From Peptostreptococcus anaerobius VPI 4330 = DSM 2949 (lineage in GTDB: Bacteria; Bacillota; Clostridia; Peptostreptococcales; Peptostreptococcaceae): a stretch of DNA of 64,000 nucleotides. The notes below the pieces were generated by a model. It did not search any database, had not been told where the DNA came from, and worked only from the letters and a program-made list of their open reading frames with translations. The stretch's first letter is position 1; each line of letters starts with the position of its first letter. Position numbers and translations under genes: made by a program. Where the stretch lies: NCBI RefSeq assembly GCF_000381525.1, contig NZ_KB906605.1, positions 1 through 64,000 of the forward strand, written 5' to 3'. Positions 8,398 through 16,970 of this stretch are shown one piece after another.

Positions 8398-9324
8398 CTA
8401 AAGCATACCAGCTAGAACCGGTACTGTAATTATACTTATTATTGTTGTTATAAAGACGCACTTAGACGAGAATTCTATACTCGTGTTATACCTCTCAGCC
8501 ATTATAGTAGTAAAGGCTGGTGCTGGTAGTACAGCTGTAAAATATAGGATTGCTAGCGGCAAATCCTTGTTGGCATTTATGCCCAAGCCCTTGTAGGCAA
8601 GTAGCATGATGATCGGTATAATCACCATTCTTATGGCAGTTAACCTATATACTTCACCATCTGTAAACATGTTTCTAACATCATACCTAGACAGGGATAG
8701 ACCTACTACTATCATTGATAGGGGCACTGTCAAGTTAGACACATATGTTATCAAAGTTACAATAGGCTTTGGTATTGCTATTTGAGTAAAGAATATTATC
8801 AGACCAATCACTACAGCTATATTCTGCTTTGTGATTATAATATTCCTCAATCTCACATGTTCATCTTTTCCGTAATTCAAGTTTGTCATCTTAACGCCTA
8901 TCGAGAATATAAGTATATTCTGTACTATATTACCCATAGCCATCAAGAATAGACCGTCATTTCCGTATAATGCATACATTAGAGGATATCCAATAAAGGC
9001 ATTATTGGAAAATACTAGGGCAAATATCCAACTTCCCTGCTTTAACTTGTCTACCTTTAGGATCTTGGACAGGCCATAAGAAATACCTGTCATAACCAAG
9101 TGGAAAATTAAGATACATAGACATACCTTGATAGTATCACCTATCAACCTCTGGCTAAATGGCCTAATCAAAGACACAACTATCGTACATGGGATACTTA
9201 CATCGATTAGAATATTTGTGATGTCATTAATAGACGAGTGGGCAACAATCTTCTTTGTCCCCATTATAAATCCCAGGAATAATAGCATGAATAATATTAA
9301 AACATTAATAAAAATTACCTGCAC
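8398..9324 (-). CDS. AEC-family (auxin efflux carrier-like) permease
   Basis: This 308-residue integral membrane protein of about 10 hydrophobic segments matches the AEC/Mem_trans family, whose bacterial members move malate or other organic acids. Typical marks are the helix-breaking IPCTIVVSL near the N-terminus, FSNNAFIGYPLM in the middle and PAPAFTTIMAERYN near the C-terminus. The start codon is GTG, fixed by AAGGAG eight bases upstream. A short A-tract hairpin lies directly before the ribosome site. Substrate is unknown. It is placed between an ABC importer and the thi operon but has its own terminator, so no functional link is implied. Confidence 0.85.
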   Translation of the reverse strand: MQVIFINVLILFMLLFLGFIMGTKKIVAHSSINDITNILIDVSIPCTIVVSLIRPFSQRLIGDTIKVCLCILIFHLVMTGISYGLSKILKVDKLKQGSWIFALVFSNNAFIGYPLMYALYGNDGLFLMAMGNIVQNILIFSIGVKMTNLNYGKDEHVRLRNIIITKQNIAVVIGLIIFFTQIAIPKPIVTLITYVSNLTVPLSMIVVGLSLSRYDVRNMFTDGEVYRLTAIRMVIIPIIMLLAYKGLGINANKDLPLAILYFTAVLPAPAFTTIMAERYNTSIEFSSKCVFITTIISIITVPVLAGML

Positions 9325-9339
9325 ATTATCATCTCCTTA

Positions 9340-9399
9340 AAAAAAATACCTTGTTAGTATACCACATATCCCAATAGGATTCTAGGTCAAAAACAAGGT
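9340..9399 (-). terminator. Terminator or attenuator between the ABC operon and the AEC gene
   Basis: Minus-strand ACCTTGTT pairs with AACAAGGT (8 pairs, 36-base loop), followed by ATTTTTTTT. The T tract ends one base before the ribosome site of the AEC gene. It could end the ABC operon or act as a leader attenuator; the loop is long for a simple terminator. Confidence 0.5.
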
Positions 9400-9432
9400 T
9401 TTAGCAAAGTTTAAGAATAATCAAGATTATTG

Positions 9433-10017
9433 TTAGTCCATGCACTTTAGGAATACATTATCCTTTAATTTTTTTCTAAAATACCTATATTCACTTTCAT
9501 CATGACTGACGATAATGGCACTTTTTGTCTTGTCTATTATATAGTCCATGACTATTTTCTTGTTATTTTCGTCTAGCCCCTTAAAGGGTTCGTCCATTAT
9601 AAAAATATCAGACTCATAAAGCGATGCCCTCAAAATTGCTACCCTTCTCTTTTGTCCACCACTCAAGTCTCTTACCCTCTTTCTGATGGACATATCCAGT
9701 CCAATTTTTTGCATTTCACTTTTTAGGTCATTTTCAGAAATTGAGTCATTTACCAGTTTTATGTTGTTGTAGATACTCATATTCTCAAGAAGACTATCAG
9801 CTTGACCAACATAGGATACCCTTGAGCTTGATATAGGAGTCACGCTGCCAGCCTCGTAGCCTTCTAGTCCCATTATAATCCTAATAAGACTTGTCTTGCC
9901 ACAACCAGATGGCCCCATCAAAAAGTTGATTTTGCCTCCATAAAACACATGGCTAAATCCATCAAAAACAGTATAGTCCTTGTATCTTTTACATAGGTTA
10001 TTTACCTCTATATCCAT
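9433..10017 (-). CDS. ABC importer ATP-binding protein (SsuB/TauB type)
   Basis: This protein of about 194 residues is the ATPase of the importer. Walker A is GPSGCGKTS, the signature is LSGGQKRR and Walker B is IFIMDEPFKGLD, followed by the switch histidine in IVSHDE. I place the start at the internal ATG (MDIEVNNLCK) preceded by AAAGGG; the open frame extends ten codons further upstream. It is short compared with the usual 240-260 residues: the C-terminal tail after the H-loop is nearly absent. It follows the permease gene by 40 bases in a binding protein-permease-ATPase operon. Confidence 0.85.
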   Translation of the reverse strand: MDIEVNNLCKRYKDYTVFDGFSHVFYGGKINFLMGPSGCGKTSLIRIIMGLEGYEAGSVTPISSSRVSYVGQADSLLENMSIYNNIKLVNDSISENDLKSEMQKIGLDMSIRKRVRDLSGGQKRRVAILRASLYESDIFIMDEPFKGLDENNKKIVMDYIIDKTKSAIIVSHDESEYRYFRKKLKDNVFLKCMD

Positions 10018-10057
10018 AGTCACATCCCTTTCAATAGTAATTTGCAATTAAATATAC

Positions 10058-10846
10058 CTAAAGTTCCAAGCTCTCAAATATACATCCTAATACCTTCATA
10101 AAGACCCACTTAAATAATAGACTTAGAAGTATTATAGTGATAGTCCATGCAAATAGCTGGCTAGTGTTTAAATATATCTTTGACTCGTACAATTTCTCAC
10201 CTATGGTATTGGTTGGCATACCTATGACTTCCGCTGCTATACCGGACTTCCAGCAAAAACCTAGACCAACCTCGCACGCTGCCCTAATAGATGTCTCTAT
10301 CCGTGAAAAATATATATACCTAATCTTCTTGTAGGTGCTGACCTTGTATCCCCTAGCAAGGTCCAATATTTCCCTATCAATAGAAGATAGACCACCATAT
10401 ACATTCCTATAAAATATCGGACTCACCATCAAAAAAGACACCAGTACAGATAGGTTTGAGGGCTTGATCCATATAAGAAATATTATTATAAACGACACTA
10501 CAGGAACAGTCTGGATAGTCAAGATCAGGGGTTCAAGTAGAATCTTTATAGTCCTTGACCTATAAGACATAATTGCAAGGCCAGTCCCCAGGACAAACCC
10601 TAAAAATAGGCCTAAAAAGACCCTTACAAATGAGTTAAATATCGACTGCCAAAACGATATATCAGCAGCCATCACAAACATAGTCTTTACAGCCAAAAGA
10701 GGAGACACCAATAGTATCTCCTGATCGACAACCATACTTAGAATCTGCCATACCAATAGCCAGAATATAAGCGACAAGGTATACTTTATGAACTTGTCAT
10801 GCCTCTTATCAAGCACCTTATTTCTGAATATAGTAGAAATCTTCAC
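10058..10846 (-). CDS. ABC importer permease (SsuC/TauC type)
   Basis: This 262-residue membrane protein has six hydrophobic segments and a BPD_transp_1 layout. The cytoplasmic EAA-like loop reads EILDLARGYKVSTYKKIRYI, and the start of the permease domain has SFVRVFLGLFLGFVLGTGLAI. It resembles permeases for nitrate, sulfonate, taurine or thiamine-precursor uptake. Its start overlaps the end of the binding-protein gene by 29 bases, indicating translational coupling. The substrate cannot be assigned. No THI box precedes this operon, so the nearby thi genes are not evidence of thiamine-precursor transport. Confidence 0.85.
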   Translation of the reverse strand: MKISTIFRNKVLDKRHDKFIKYTLSLIFWLLVWQILSMVVDQEILLVSPLLAVKTMFVMAADISFWQSIFNSFVRVFLGLFLGFVLGTGLAIMSYRSRTIKILLEPLILTIQTVPVVSFIIIFLIWIKPSNLSVLVSFLMVSPIFYRNVYGGLSSIDREILDLARGYKVSTYKKIRYIYFSRIETSIRAACEVGLGFCWKSGIAAEVIGMPTNTIGEKLYESKIYLNTSQLFAWTITIILLSLLFKWVFMKVLGCIFESLEL

Positions 10847-11816
10847 CTGGCAACTTTCCTCCTACAGATTTTGGGTTAGCATCAAAAAGCACCTTTAGGT
10901 ACTTGTCCATGCTAGTCTTCATTTCCTGTCCGTCTATATATTTGATATTGCATTTTGGGATGGCAAGCTTGGCAATTGGACCCGGTACGATCTTTTTGTC
11001 ACCAATAAGCTTCGACGCATCCTCTATGTTAGTATTCGTATATTCAATAGAAGCCTTGTACTTCTTTAGGAAGTCTCCTATCTTTTCAGGGTGATCCTTA
11101 ATAAAGTCCTTCTTGGCAACTACGACACCAGTTACAAGGTTAGACTTGCCACCGTTGATCTTATCCCATTCCTTAGTCATATCAAGGGCTATATTTAAGT
11201 CCTTATTTTTTGCCTTGGCAACACTTACAAAAGGCTCCGGCAACATAGCTATTCCATTTGGATCATTGACTAGGGCTGCTAGGGCCTCAGTGTGTTCAGT
11301 CTTATAGACTATATTTAGGTCCTTGGCTGGATCTATCTTGTTAGACTTTAGGATATAGTTCAATACATACTCTGGACTAGCCCCCTTACCACTAGTGTAG
11401 ATAGTCTTACCCTTTAAATTAGATACATTCTTTATAGACTCATCCTTGGACACAATATATAGGACTCCAAGCGTGTTGATAGATAGGGTCTTTATGCCAC
11501 CCTTTGTATTATTGTAGACAACAGATGCTAGGTTGGCTGGCACTGCTGCTATATCAACCTCACCCTTCACAAGTTTTGGAGTTATTTCATCAACAGAATT
11601 GGCAATGGTAAATTCATATGCCTTGTCCTTACTAGTCTCCTCATCCTTGATAAACTTGACCATGCCCATAGATGTAGGCCCCTTTAATGAAGCTACCCTA
11701 GCTACTACTGGTTCCTGACTTGGCTTAACCTCTTCCTTGGCAGACTTTTGACCACACGCCACAAGAGAGGTCATGACCATTATAACCGACAATATAAGCG
11801 ATAATTTCTTTTTCAT
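10818..11816 (-). CDS. ABC importer substrate-binding lipoprotein
   Basis: This protein of about 332 residues starts with MKKKLSLILSVIMVMTSLVAC, a lipoprotein signal with lipobox LVAC. The ATG chosen is 13 codons inside the longest frame because GGAGGTG lies just before it. The mature part matches the NMT1/SsuA-like binding-protein class (VDEITPKLVKGEVDIAAVPA, GKTIYTSGKGASPEYVLNYIL). Two-lobed solute receptors of this class deliver small anions or pyrimidines to the permease. It is the first gene of a three-gene importer and is transcribed from a consensus promoter. The ligand is unknown. Confidence 0.88.
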   Translation of the reverse strand: MKKKLSLILSVIMVMTSLVACGQKSAKEEVKPSQEPVVARVASLKGPTSMGMVKFIKDEETSKDKAYEFTIANSVDEITPKLVKGEVDIAAVPANLASVVYNNTKGGIKTLSINTLGVLYIVSKDESIKNVSNLKGKTIYTSGKGASPEYVLNYILKSNKIDPAKDLNIVYKTEHTEALAALVNDPNGIAMLPEPFVSVAKAKNKDLNIALDMTKEWDKINGGKSNLVTGVVVAKKDFIKDHPEKIGDFLKKYKASIEYTNTNIEDASKLIGDKKIVPGPIAKLAIPKCNIKYIDGQEMKTSMDKYLKVLFDANPKSVGGKLPGEDFYYIQK

Positions 11817-11854
11817 AATACACCTCCATATTTTATTACCTATTCTTATTTTCA

Positions 11855-11883
11855 ATTATACTATTCATAGCTAGTATCTGCAA
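11855..11883 (-). promoter_or_regulatory. SigA promoter of the ABC importer operon
   Basis: TTGCAG (11878-11883) and TATAAT (11855-11860), 17-base spacer, minus strand, 39 bases before the lipoprotein start. Confidence 0.8.
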
Positions 11884-11889
11884 TCATAT

Positions 11890-11942
11890 ATAAAAAACTG
11901 GTGCATATCTTTTAGACTCATGTGAGTTTTAGATAGCACCAG
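11890..11942 (-). terminator. Terminator of the peroxiredoxin gene
   Basis: CTGGTGC (11898-11904) pairs with GCACCAG (11936-11942), with inner ATCT/AGAT and ACTC/GAGT pairs, followed on the minus strand by TTTTTTATAT. Confidence 0.9.
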
Positions 11943-11987
11943 CTCCTCTTAAAAATTTATTATAATATTTTGTTGGTAAATCTTTTA

Positions 11988-12551
11988 CTAGATCTTTCCT
12001 ACTAGGTCTAGGCCTGGCTTTAGAGTTTCCTTACCCGGCTTCCACTTGGCTGGGCAAACCTGGTCTCCGTACTTAGTTACAAACTGAGCTGCCTGAACCT
12101 TTCTCAGTAGTTCACCTGCATCTCTACCAATTGGTGTGTCGTTGATTTCATAAGCCTTGATCACACCATCTGGGTCTACTACAAATGAACCCCTAAGTGC
12201 CTGACCCTTGCCTTCGATCATTACGTCAAAGGCTCTAGCTAGTATACCTGCAGGGTCTGCAAGCATTGGGTACTTGATCTTTGCTATTGATGGTGAAGCC
12301 TCTGCCCAAGCCTTGTGGACAAATTCTGTATCACAAGATACTGAGTATACTTCACAACCAGCTTTTACGAATTCCTCATAATTGTCAGCTAGGTCGCTTA
12401 GCTCTGTAGGGCAAACAAATGTGAAGTCTGCTGGATAGAATACAAATACAGACCACTTACCCTTTATTGATTCATTAGTTACTTCTTCTATGTTACCTGA
12501 ATGAAAAGCATTTACCTTAAACTCAGGAACAGTCTTATTAATTAAACTCAT
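11988..12551 (-). CDS. ahpC: 2-Cys peroxiredoxin AhpC
   Basis: AhpC reduces hydrogen peroxide and alkyl hydroperoxides in the cytoplasm. The 187-residue protein has the peroxidatic Cys47 in FTFVCPTEL and the resolving Cys at about 166 in DQVCPAKW, as in typical 2-Cys enzymes. The start has an AAGGAGG site. No ahpF follows, so its reductant must be encoded elsewhere (a thioredoxin-type or AhpF-like partner). A TATAAT box lies about 50 bases upstream, and a palindrome with PerR-like character sits between it and the ribosome site. The gene stands alone with its own strong terminator. Confidence 0.95.
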   Translation of the reverse strand: MSLINKTVPEFKVNAFHSGNIEEVTNESIKGKWSVFVFYPADFTFVCPTELSDLADNYEEFVKAGCEVYSVSCDTEFVHKAWAEASPSIAKIKYPMLADPAGILARAFDVMIEGKGQALRGSFVVDPDGVIKAYEINDTPIGRDAGELLRKVQAAQFVTKYGDQVCPAKWKPGKETLKPGLDLVGKI

Positions 12552-12568
12552 ACTATTACCTCCTTTTT

Positions 12569-12605
12569 AGTAATGATTACTGCTTTCTTTTATATACCCA
12601 TTATA
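12569..12605 (-). promoter_or_regulatory. ahpC promoter region with PerR-like palindrome
   Basis: The -10 box TATAAT is at 12600-12605. Downstream of it, 12569-12581 is a perfect AGTAAT-G-ATTACT palindrome. The PerR box consensus TTATAAT-N-ATTATAA shares the central TAAT-N-ATTA. A further GATTAC half-site lies just upstream of the -10. Operator identity is inferred from position and gene type. Confidence 0.5.
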
Positions 12606-12719
12606 TTTTTTCGTAATCATTTTTATTGAAATATTTAAATTAAATTTAATCCTGCTTTATAGAGTTTGCTTTGCTTACAGAACTATACTTAACTGTGGAG
12701 ATATCCTTAACAAGACTGC

Positions 12720-14180
12720 TTATTTTTTTGATGATATATTATCGTATATTTTTTTGACATCTAAATCATCATCACTAGATATATAAACAAACCTATCCTT
12801 CAACTTAATTTTCAAAAGCGGCCTTTTACTGCTGTTTATATACAGCATTAGCTTGCCCTCTTTTTTGCCAAGGTAGTGTCCAATATCTATATCACCTATG
12901 CTGACACCATTTGTTCTGATTACAGAAGTATCCTTCAAGTCGTCAACAAGGCTCATCTCCTCTATATCAGAAAGATCAAAGCTTGTCTTGTAAAAAGACG
13001 AACTTACACTTACCCTATCACCATTCATAACTAGTTCTATATTATTTGAGCCACTTGTCAGACTAAAAACAAGTACCATAGACCCTACAAGTATTAGACC
13101 AAGACCTATATTTATGACCTTGGCAGACTTTTTAGCCATATTAAATGTAAGGTTAGTCGAGCTAAACCTGTCCTGGACCATCAATTTTTTGCTATCTGGA
13201 TTATAGTAATATCCCTTCCTCCAATAATAATCATCGTCCACATACTCAATGTCTTTGGCTAGTCTTAGTATATCATCTCTCTTAGTATCTACAAGCTTGA
13301 CAACATATATAGTGACTATACTTGTCATTGTCAAAATACCTATATATATTATAATATCAGAATTGTATATCCAACCCTTCATAGATATAGCCACCAGCAT
13401 ATATACATGGGTTACAAGGTTTAATACACCACCTATAAGCATGGCAAAAGACCAATACCACTTGTCTACCATGTTGGCCCTGTAGTTTATATCGGTGTTA
13501 TCACAATAGACTATGTTAGCCTTTTTTGCATGCCACTTATGCAAGATATAATACGTTACAGCTATAAATAAGCCAAGTCCAAATATCAATACCAAGGTCA
13601 TCCTAATATCATTTGCTCCTGTTAGGCTACTGGCATGAGTCATATCTTTAAATACCGACCTATAAATGAAGGACTTCATAAATATATCCAATACTATATA
13701 GGAAAATATCAATATAAAAGCTAAGTGTATGTTAGGATTTATGTACATCCTATGCACCATGGCTGAAACCCTAGTATCTACCTTCACTAGGTTCTTGGTA
13801 TCAGAGTTAATCCAGCCCTTAGTCTCTTTCAAGGAATACATCGACCTCATTGCAGATGTAGAAAAAAACTGGCTATAGGCACATATGACCATAATCCATA
13901 CCATAAACACCCTTATAAATATCTCGGTGTCATACCATATTAAGAAAATAGTGAAAACAACCCCAAACAAAACAATCTTGTTGAGAACCCTAAACCTCTT
14001 TTTGTACTTATCCACTAAAGACACAAGGTCTTGATCTTCAATAGATTCTTTTGGAACGTGCATACCAAGGATCATACCGTTCCTATAATCAAAAACCCCC
14101 TTTAAAGAATGCTTGATTGCAAAATAAACAATCAAATTACATATAGCAAATATTATAGTTAAAGCAATTTCCATATCCAT
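12720..14180 (-). CDS. Polytopic membrane protein with DUF5808-like region, partner of YtrA-type regulator
   Basis: The 486-residue protein has about eight hydrophobic segments in residues 1-290 and one more at about 357-377. Between them lies DDDYYWRKGYYYNPDS, the tryptophan/tyrosine pattern of DUF5808 segments. The C-terminal 110 residues are soluble and beta-rich (RPLLKIKLKDRFVYISS), reminiscent of a PH-like domain. It directly follows a YtrA-type GntR regulator on the same strand (63-base gap). This pairing is common in Firmicutes, where such genes respond to cell-envelope stress. The biochemical role is unknown. Family placement is by recalled motif. Confidence 0.7.
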   Translation of the reverse strand: MDMEIALTIIFAICNLIVYFAIKHSLKGVFDYRNGMILGMHVPKESIEDQDLVSLVDKYKKRFRVLNKIVLFGVVFTIFLIWYDTEIFIRVFMVWIMVICAYSQFFSTSAMRSMYSLKETKGWINSDTKNLVKVDTRVSAMVHRMYINPNIHLAFILIFSYIVLDIFMKSFIYRSVFKDMTHASSLTGANDIRMTLVLIFGLGLFIAVTYYILHKWHAKKANIVYCDNTDINYRANMVDKWYWSFAMLIGGVLNLVTHVYMLVAISMKGWIYNSDIIIYIGILTMTSIVTIYVVKLVDTKRDDILRLAKDIEYVDDDYYWRKGYYYNPDSKKLMVQDRFSSTNLTFNMAKKSAKVINIGLGLILVGSMVLVFSLTSGSNNIELVMNGDRVSVSSSFYKTSFDLSDIEEMSLVDDLKDTSVIRTNGVSIGDIDIGHYLGKKEGKLMLYINSSKRPLLKIKLKDRFVYISSDDDLDVKKIYDNISSKK

Positions 14181-14243
14181 ACCTCCCCCTTAATTGAGTC
14201 AATAGTTTTGTCGATTTTCTTTTACTCTTCAACTTCTCCATAA

Positions 14244-14636
14244 CTATACTCCTTCTGCACTAGCAAGCTTGAAATTGGAAAATGCATCTTCACACATCTT
14301 CATAAATTCTTCCTTGCTAAGGCCCTTGACACTAGCCTCAGCCGATAGTAACTCTAGCTCATCTTCTAGCTTGTCTTTGAAGTCAATATCAGCATACTGG
14401 TTTGTAGCTACAACGGCCCCCCTTCTTCTGTCAATCTCTATAAAACCTTCAGATTTCAAAATTTGGTAGGTCTTATTGACCGTCATAGTATTGACCCCAA
14501 TGTCCTTTGCCATTTGCCTTACAGATGGTAATCCCTCGCCAAGCATAAGGTCTCCTCTGCCTATACCCATTACAATCTGGTTTCTCAGCTGAACATATAT
14601 GGGTGTAGTCGAACTGGTATCAAGTGTAATTATCAT
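14244..14636 (-). CDS. GntR-family regulator, YtrA subfamily
   Basis: This 130-residue repressor-type protein has the GntR winged helix at residues 10-75 (PIYVQLRNQIVMGIGRGDL, LPSVRQMAKDIGVNTMTVNK, GFIEIDRRRGAVVA) and only a short C-terminal dimerisation tail, which is the YtrA subfamily layout. YtrA members usually repress their own operon. That fits the three copies of GTATTA-N7-TAATAC found between this gene and xpt. It starts at an ATG behind AGGAGGG. Its only partner here is the downstream membrane protein. Confidence 0.93.
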   Translation of the reverse strand: MIITLDTSSTTPIYVQLRNQIVMGIGRGDLMLGEGLPSVRQMAKDIGVNTMTVNKTYQILKSEGFIEIDRRRGAVVATNQYADIDFKDKLEDELELLSAEASVKGLSKEEFMKMCEDAFSNFKLASAEGV

Positions 14637-14671
14637 AATTGTCCCTCCTAATCATTATTTTTGTCGTGTAT

Positions 14672-14697
14672 GTATTATTATATATAATACTTAATTG
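14672..14697 (-). promoter_or_regulatory. YtrA-type operator 1 overlapping the proximal promoter
   Basis: GTATTA-N7-TAATAC (14672-14690) followed by TTAATTG. On the minus strand a TTGTAA, 17 bases, TAATAA promoter overlaps it, so a bound repressor would cover the -10. The regulator start is 36 bases downstream. Confidence 0.65.
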
Positions 14698-14770
14698 TTA
14701 CAATCATACGTCTATAGGCTCCTTAATTACTATAGCTATTCTAGTAGATATAAGTTTTATTGTTATACGT

Positions 14771-14833
14771 GTATTAGTTTGTATAATACTTAATTGTATT
14801 ACTTATTATAATACTTAATTGAGAAAAAAGCAA
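14771..14833 (-). promoter_or_regulatory. YtrA-type operators 2 and 3 overlapping the distal promoter
   Basis: Two more copies of GTATTA-N7-TAATAC-TTAATTG lie at 14771-14796 and 14796-14821, offset by exactly 25 bases. A SigA promoter on the minus strand (TTGCTT 14828-14833, 17 bases, TATAAT 14805-14810) runs through copy 3. Confidence 0.65.
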
Positions 14834-14875
14834 GAAAAATATTTAAATAATGTATTTGATATCAACTTATCTGCA

Positions 14876-14909
14876 TAAAAATAGCGAGGTAGCCGAAGCT
14901 GTCTCGCTA
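14876..14909 (-). terminator. Terminator of the pbuX-xpt operon
   Basis: Minus-strand stem TAGCGAG/CTCGCTA continues with AGC/GCT around a C(TTCG)G tetraloop and is followed by TTTTTAT. It lies about 100 bases after the xpt stop. Confidence 0.9.
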
Positions 14910-15006
14910 ATAAAGTCTAACTTTTTATGTTTACATAATTTGTTGAATTTAGCATTTTTTATACTTTCTAAGACTTATGAATCAGCCCCAGTAAATTTCC
15001 TACTAA

Positions 15007-15579
15007 CTATCTCTTAAATTTTACACTATCCTCAGTAAACTCTTCTATCATAGCCTGACTATATACATCATAACCCATCTCTCTGAACTTCTTACCTCCG
15101 TCCTGGAAAGATTTTTCGATTGCTATACCTATTCCCTTAACCTCAGCTCCAGCCTGGTCACACAAGCCAACTAGACCATGTAGAGCCTGTCCTGTAGCCA
15201 AAAAGTCATCTATTATTAGAACCTTGTCATCCTTAGTCAAGAAGTTTTTGTCTACCTTGATATCGTACTCTTTCTTCTTTGTATAAGATATCACCTTGCT
15301 TGAATATACATCATCTGCCAAAGTAAGTGACTGAGACTTCTTGGCAAATACAACTGGGCACTTAAAATATGTCGCTGCTGCAAATGCAACTGCTATTCCT
15401 GATACTTCTAGTGTAAGTATCTTGTTAATACCCTGTCCTTTAAAATGTTCATAATAGTCCTTTCCCATCTCCATAAATAATTCTGGATCTATCTGATGGT
15501 TTAGGAATTTGTCAACTTTTAATATGTTTCCTGGTAGGATTCTTCCGTCCCTCAAAATTCTTTCTTCTAATAACTTCAT
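15007..15579 (-). CDS. xpt: Xanthine phosphoribosyltransferase Xpt
   Basis: Xpt converts xanthine and PRPP to XMP for purine salvage. The protein of about 190 residues has the type I PRPP-binding motif VLIIDDFLATGQAL (about 122-135) and the Xpt-specific N-terminus LLEERILRDGRILPGNILKVD. I prefer the ATG two codons inside the longest frame because AGGA is then six bases upstream. It follows the xanthine permease gene by 15 bases, so import and conversion are one operon under the guanine-class riboswitch. Confidence 0.95.
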   Translation of the reverse strand: MKLLEERILRDGRILPGNILKVDKFLNHQIDPELFMEMGKDYYEHFKGQGINKILTLEVSGIAVAFAAATYFKCPVVFAKKSQSLTLADDVYSSKVISYTKKKEYDIKVDKNFLTKDDKVLIIDDFLATGQALHGLVGLCDQAGAEVKGIGIAIEKSFQDGGKKFREMGYDVYSQAMIEEFTEDSVKFKR

Positions 15580-15600
15580 TTTCATTCCTCACTTAAAATA

Positions 15601-16929
15601 TTAATTAGTTTTTCTCTTGTCTACCAATATGATATTTAGTATCAAGGCTGCCAAAGTACCTGTTGAAATACCTGAAGATAGGATCATCTTTAAGGCATTT
15701 GGTAGTCCCTGTAGTATTTCTGGCTTGACTGTAACACCTATACCTAGTGCAAAGGCAACAGATATTATCAATAACTCACGGTCTCCAAGATTTATTGATG
15801 ATAAAGTCTTGATACCCTGTGCTGCAACAAGACCGAACATTATAACTCCAGCTCCACCTAGAACAGGTGATGGCATTACTGCTATTAGGGCACTCAACTT
15901 TGGAAATACACCTAGTATAGTAAGTATTATACCAGCAATTATCATTATATGTCTACTCGCAACTTTTGTAAGTGTAATCAATCCAACATTCTGCGAGAAG
16001 GCAGTGTTTGGCCCAGCACCTAACATACCTGATATCATAGAACCGATACCGTCGCAAAGTACACCGGCTGCTGCTCTATCTGAAGTGATTCTTTCATGTG
16101 ATGCTTCACCTATAGCCATCATTATACCGACTGTACCAATTGTTGAAACAAGATAAGCTGGAACAAATGACAAGGTAGAAGCCATGTCAAAGTGGAAGCC
16201 ATATCTTAATATGTTTGGTATAGCTATCCAATCAGCATTGGCTACTGAAGCAAGGTCTACCATTCCTAGAGGTATACACACTATATAACCGAATATCATA
16301 CCTATAAATACCGCAGCAGTAGATAAGATTCCCTTTCCGAAGTGGTTTAAAAATAGGGTGAATAACATTATTACAAATGCAATAGTCAAGTTCTTCAATG
16401 AACCGTAGTCAGCAGAACCAACACCACCTGCTGCCCAGTCTATACTTACTGGTAGTAAAGTAATACCTATTAGAGATACAACTGTACCTGTGATTAGCGG
16501 TGGGAAAAACTTCATCAATGGCTTTATAAACCTACTCAAAATAATTTCTACAAGCGAACCTGTGATAGTAGCTGCTACTATACCAGCTATACCAAACTTG
16601 GCTCCTACACTGATTGACGGATTAACAAACGTAAAGTCCGTTCCCATCATCCCTGATACTCTCGATCCAACCGGACCTAGACCCCTTGACTGCAATATTG
16701 TTGTAAGTCCTGATGCGAATATTGTAGCACCTACCATTATAGTAGTCTGCTCTACACTCAACTTAAGGGCTGCACACACAACTAGTGGCACAGCAATTAT
16801 ACCTGCAAAAGCAGCTAGTATATGCTGTAGCGCCAATAATATTGATACACCTAGTGGTGGTACAGACTCAATAGAATACTTCAATTCTTCCATAGGTCTA
16901 TCTGTAATGTTTTTTGTCTGATCTTCCAT
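15601..16929 (-). CDS. pbuX: Xanthine/purine permease (NCS2 family)
   Basis: The 442-residue protein is a nucleobase:cation symporter with about 14 hydrophobic segments. It shows the NCS2 marks ILLALQHILAAFAGIIAVPL, the ATIFASGLTTILQS block, and AGPNTAFSQNVGLITLT, which contains the substrate-contacting segment. Length is typical of PbuX/UraA relatives. The operon partner xpt and the guanine-class riboswitch make xanthine the likely substrate rather than uracil. It is translated from AGGAGG. Function is inferred from family and context. Confidence 0.92.
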   Translation of the reverse strand: MEDQTKNITDRPMEELKYSIESVPPLGVSILLALQHILAAFAGIIAVPLVVCAALKLSVEQTTIMVGATIFASGLTTILQSRGLGPVGSRVSGMMGTDFTFVNPSISVGAKFGIAGIVAATITGSLVEIILSRFIKPLMKFFPPLITGTVVSLIGITLLPVSIDWAAGGVGSADYGSLKNLTIAFVIMLFTLFLNHFGKGILSTAAVFIGMIFGYIVCIPLGMVDLASVANADWIAIPNILRYGFHFDMASTLSFVPAYLVSTIGTVGIMMAIGEASHERITSDRAAAGVLCDGIGSMISGMLGAGPNTAFSQNVGLITLTKVASRHIMIIAGIILTILGVFPKLSALIAVMPSPVLGGAGVIMFGLVAAQGIKTLSSINLGDRELLIISVAFALGIGVTVKPEILQGLPNALKMILSSGISTGTLAALILNIILVDKRKTN

Positions 16930-16970
16930 TTTACCTCCTAGATTCCCTCATAAAATATTTACCAATAAAA

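Noticed and set aside
8234-8461. 75-codon minus-strand ORF
   Set aside because: It overlaps the end of the AEC gene, its terminator, the thi promoter and the TPP aptamer.
10058-11816. Thiamine-precursor (ThiXYZ) transporter
   Set aside because: The family and the neighbouring thi genes are suggestive, but no THI box precedes the operon, and terminators separate it from the thi genes.
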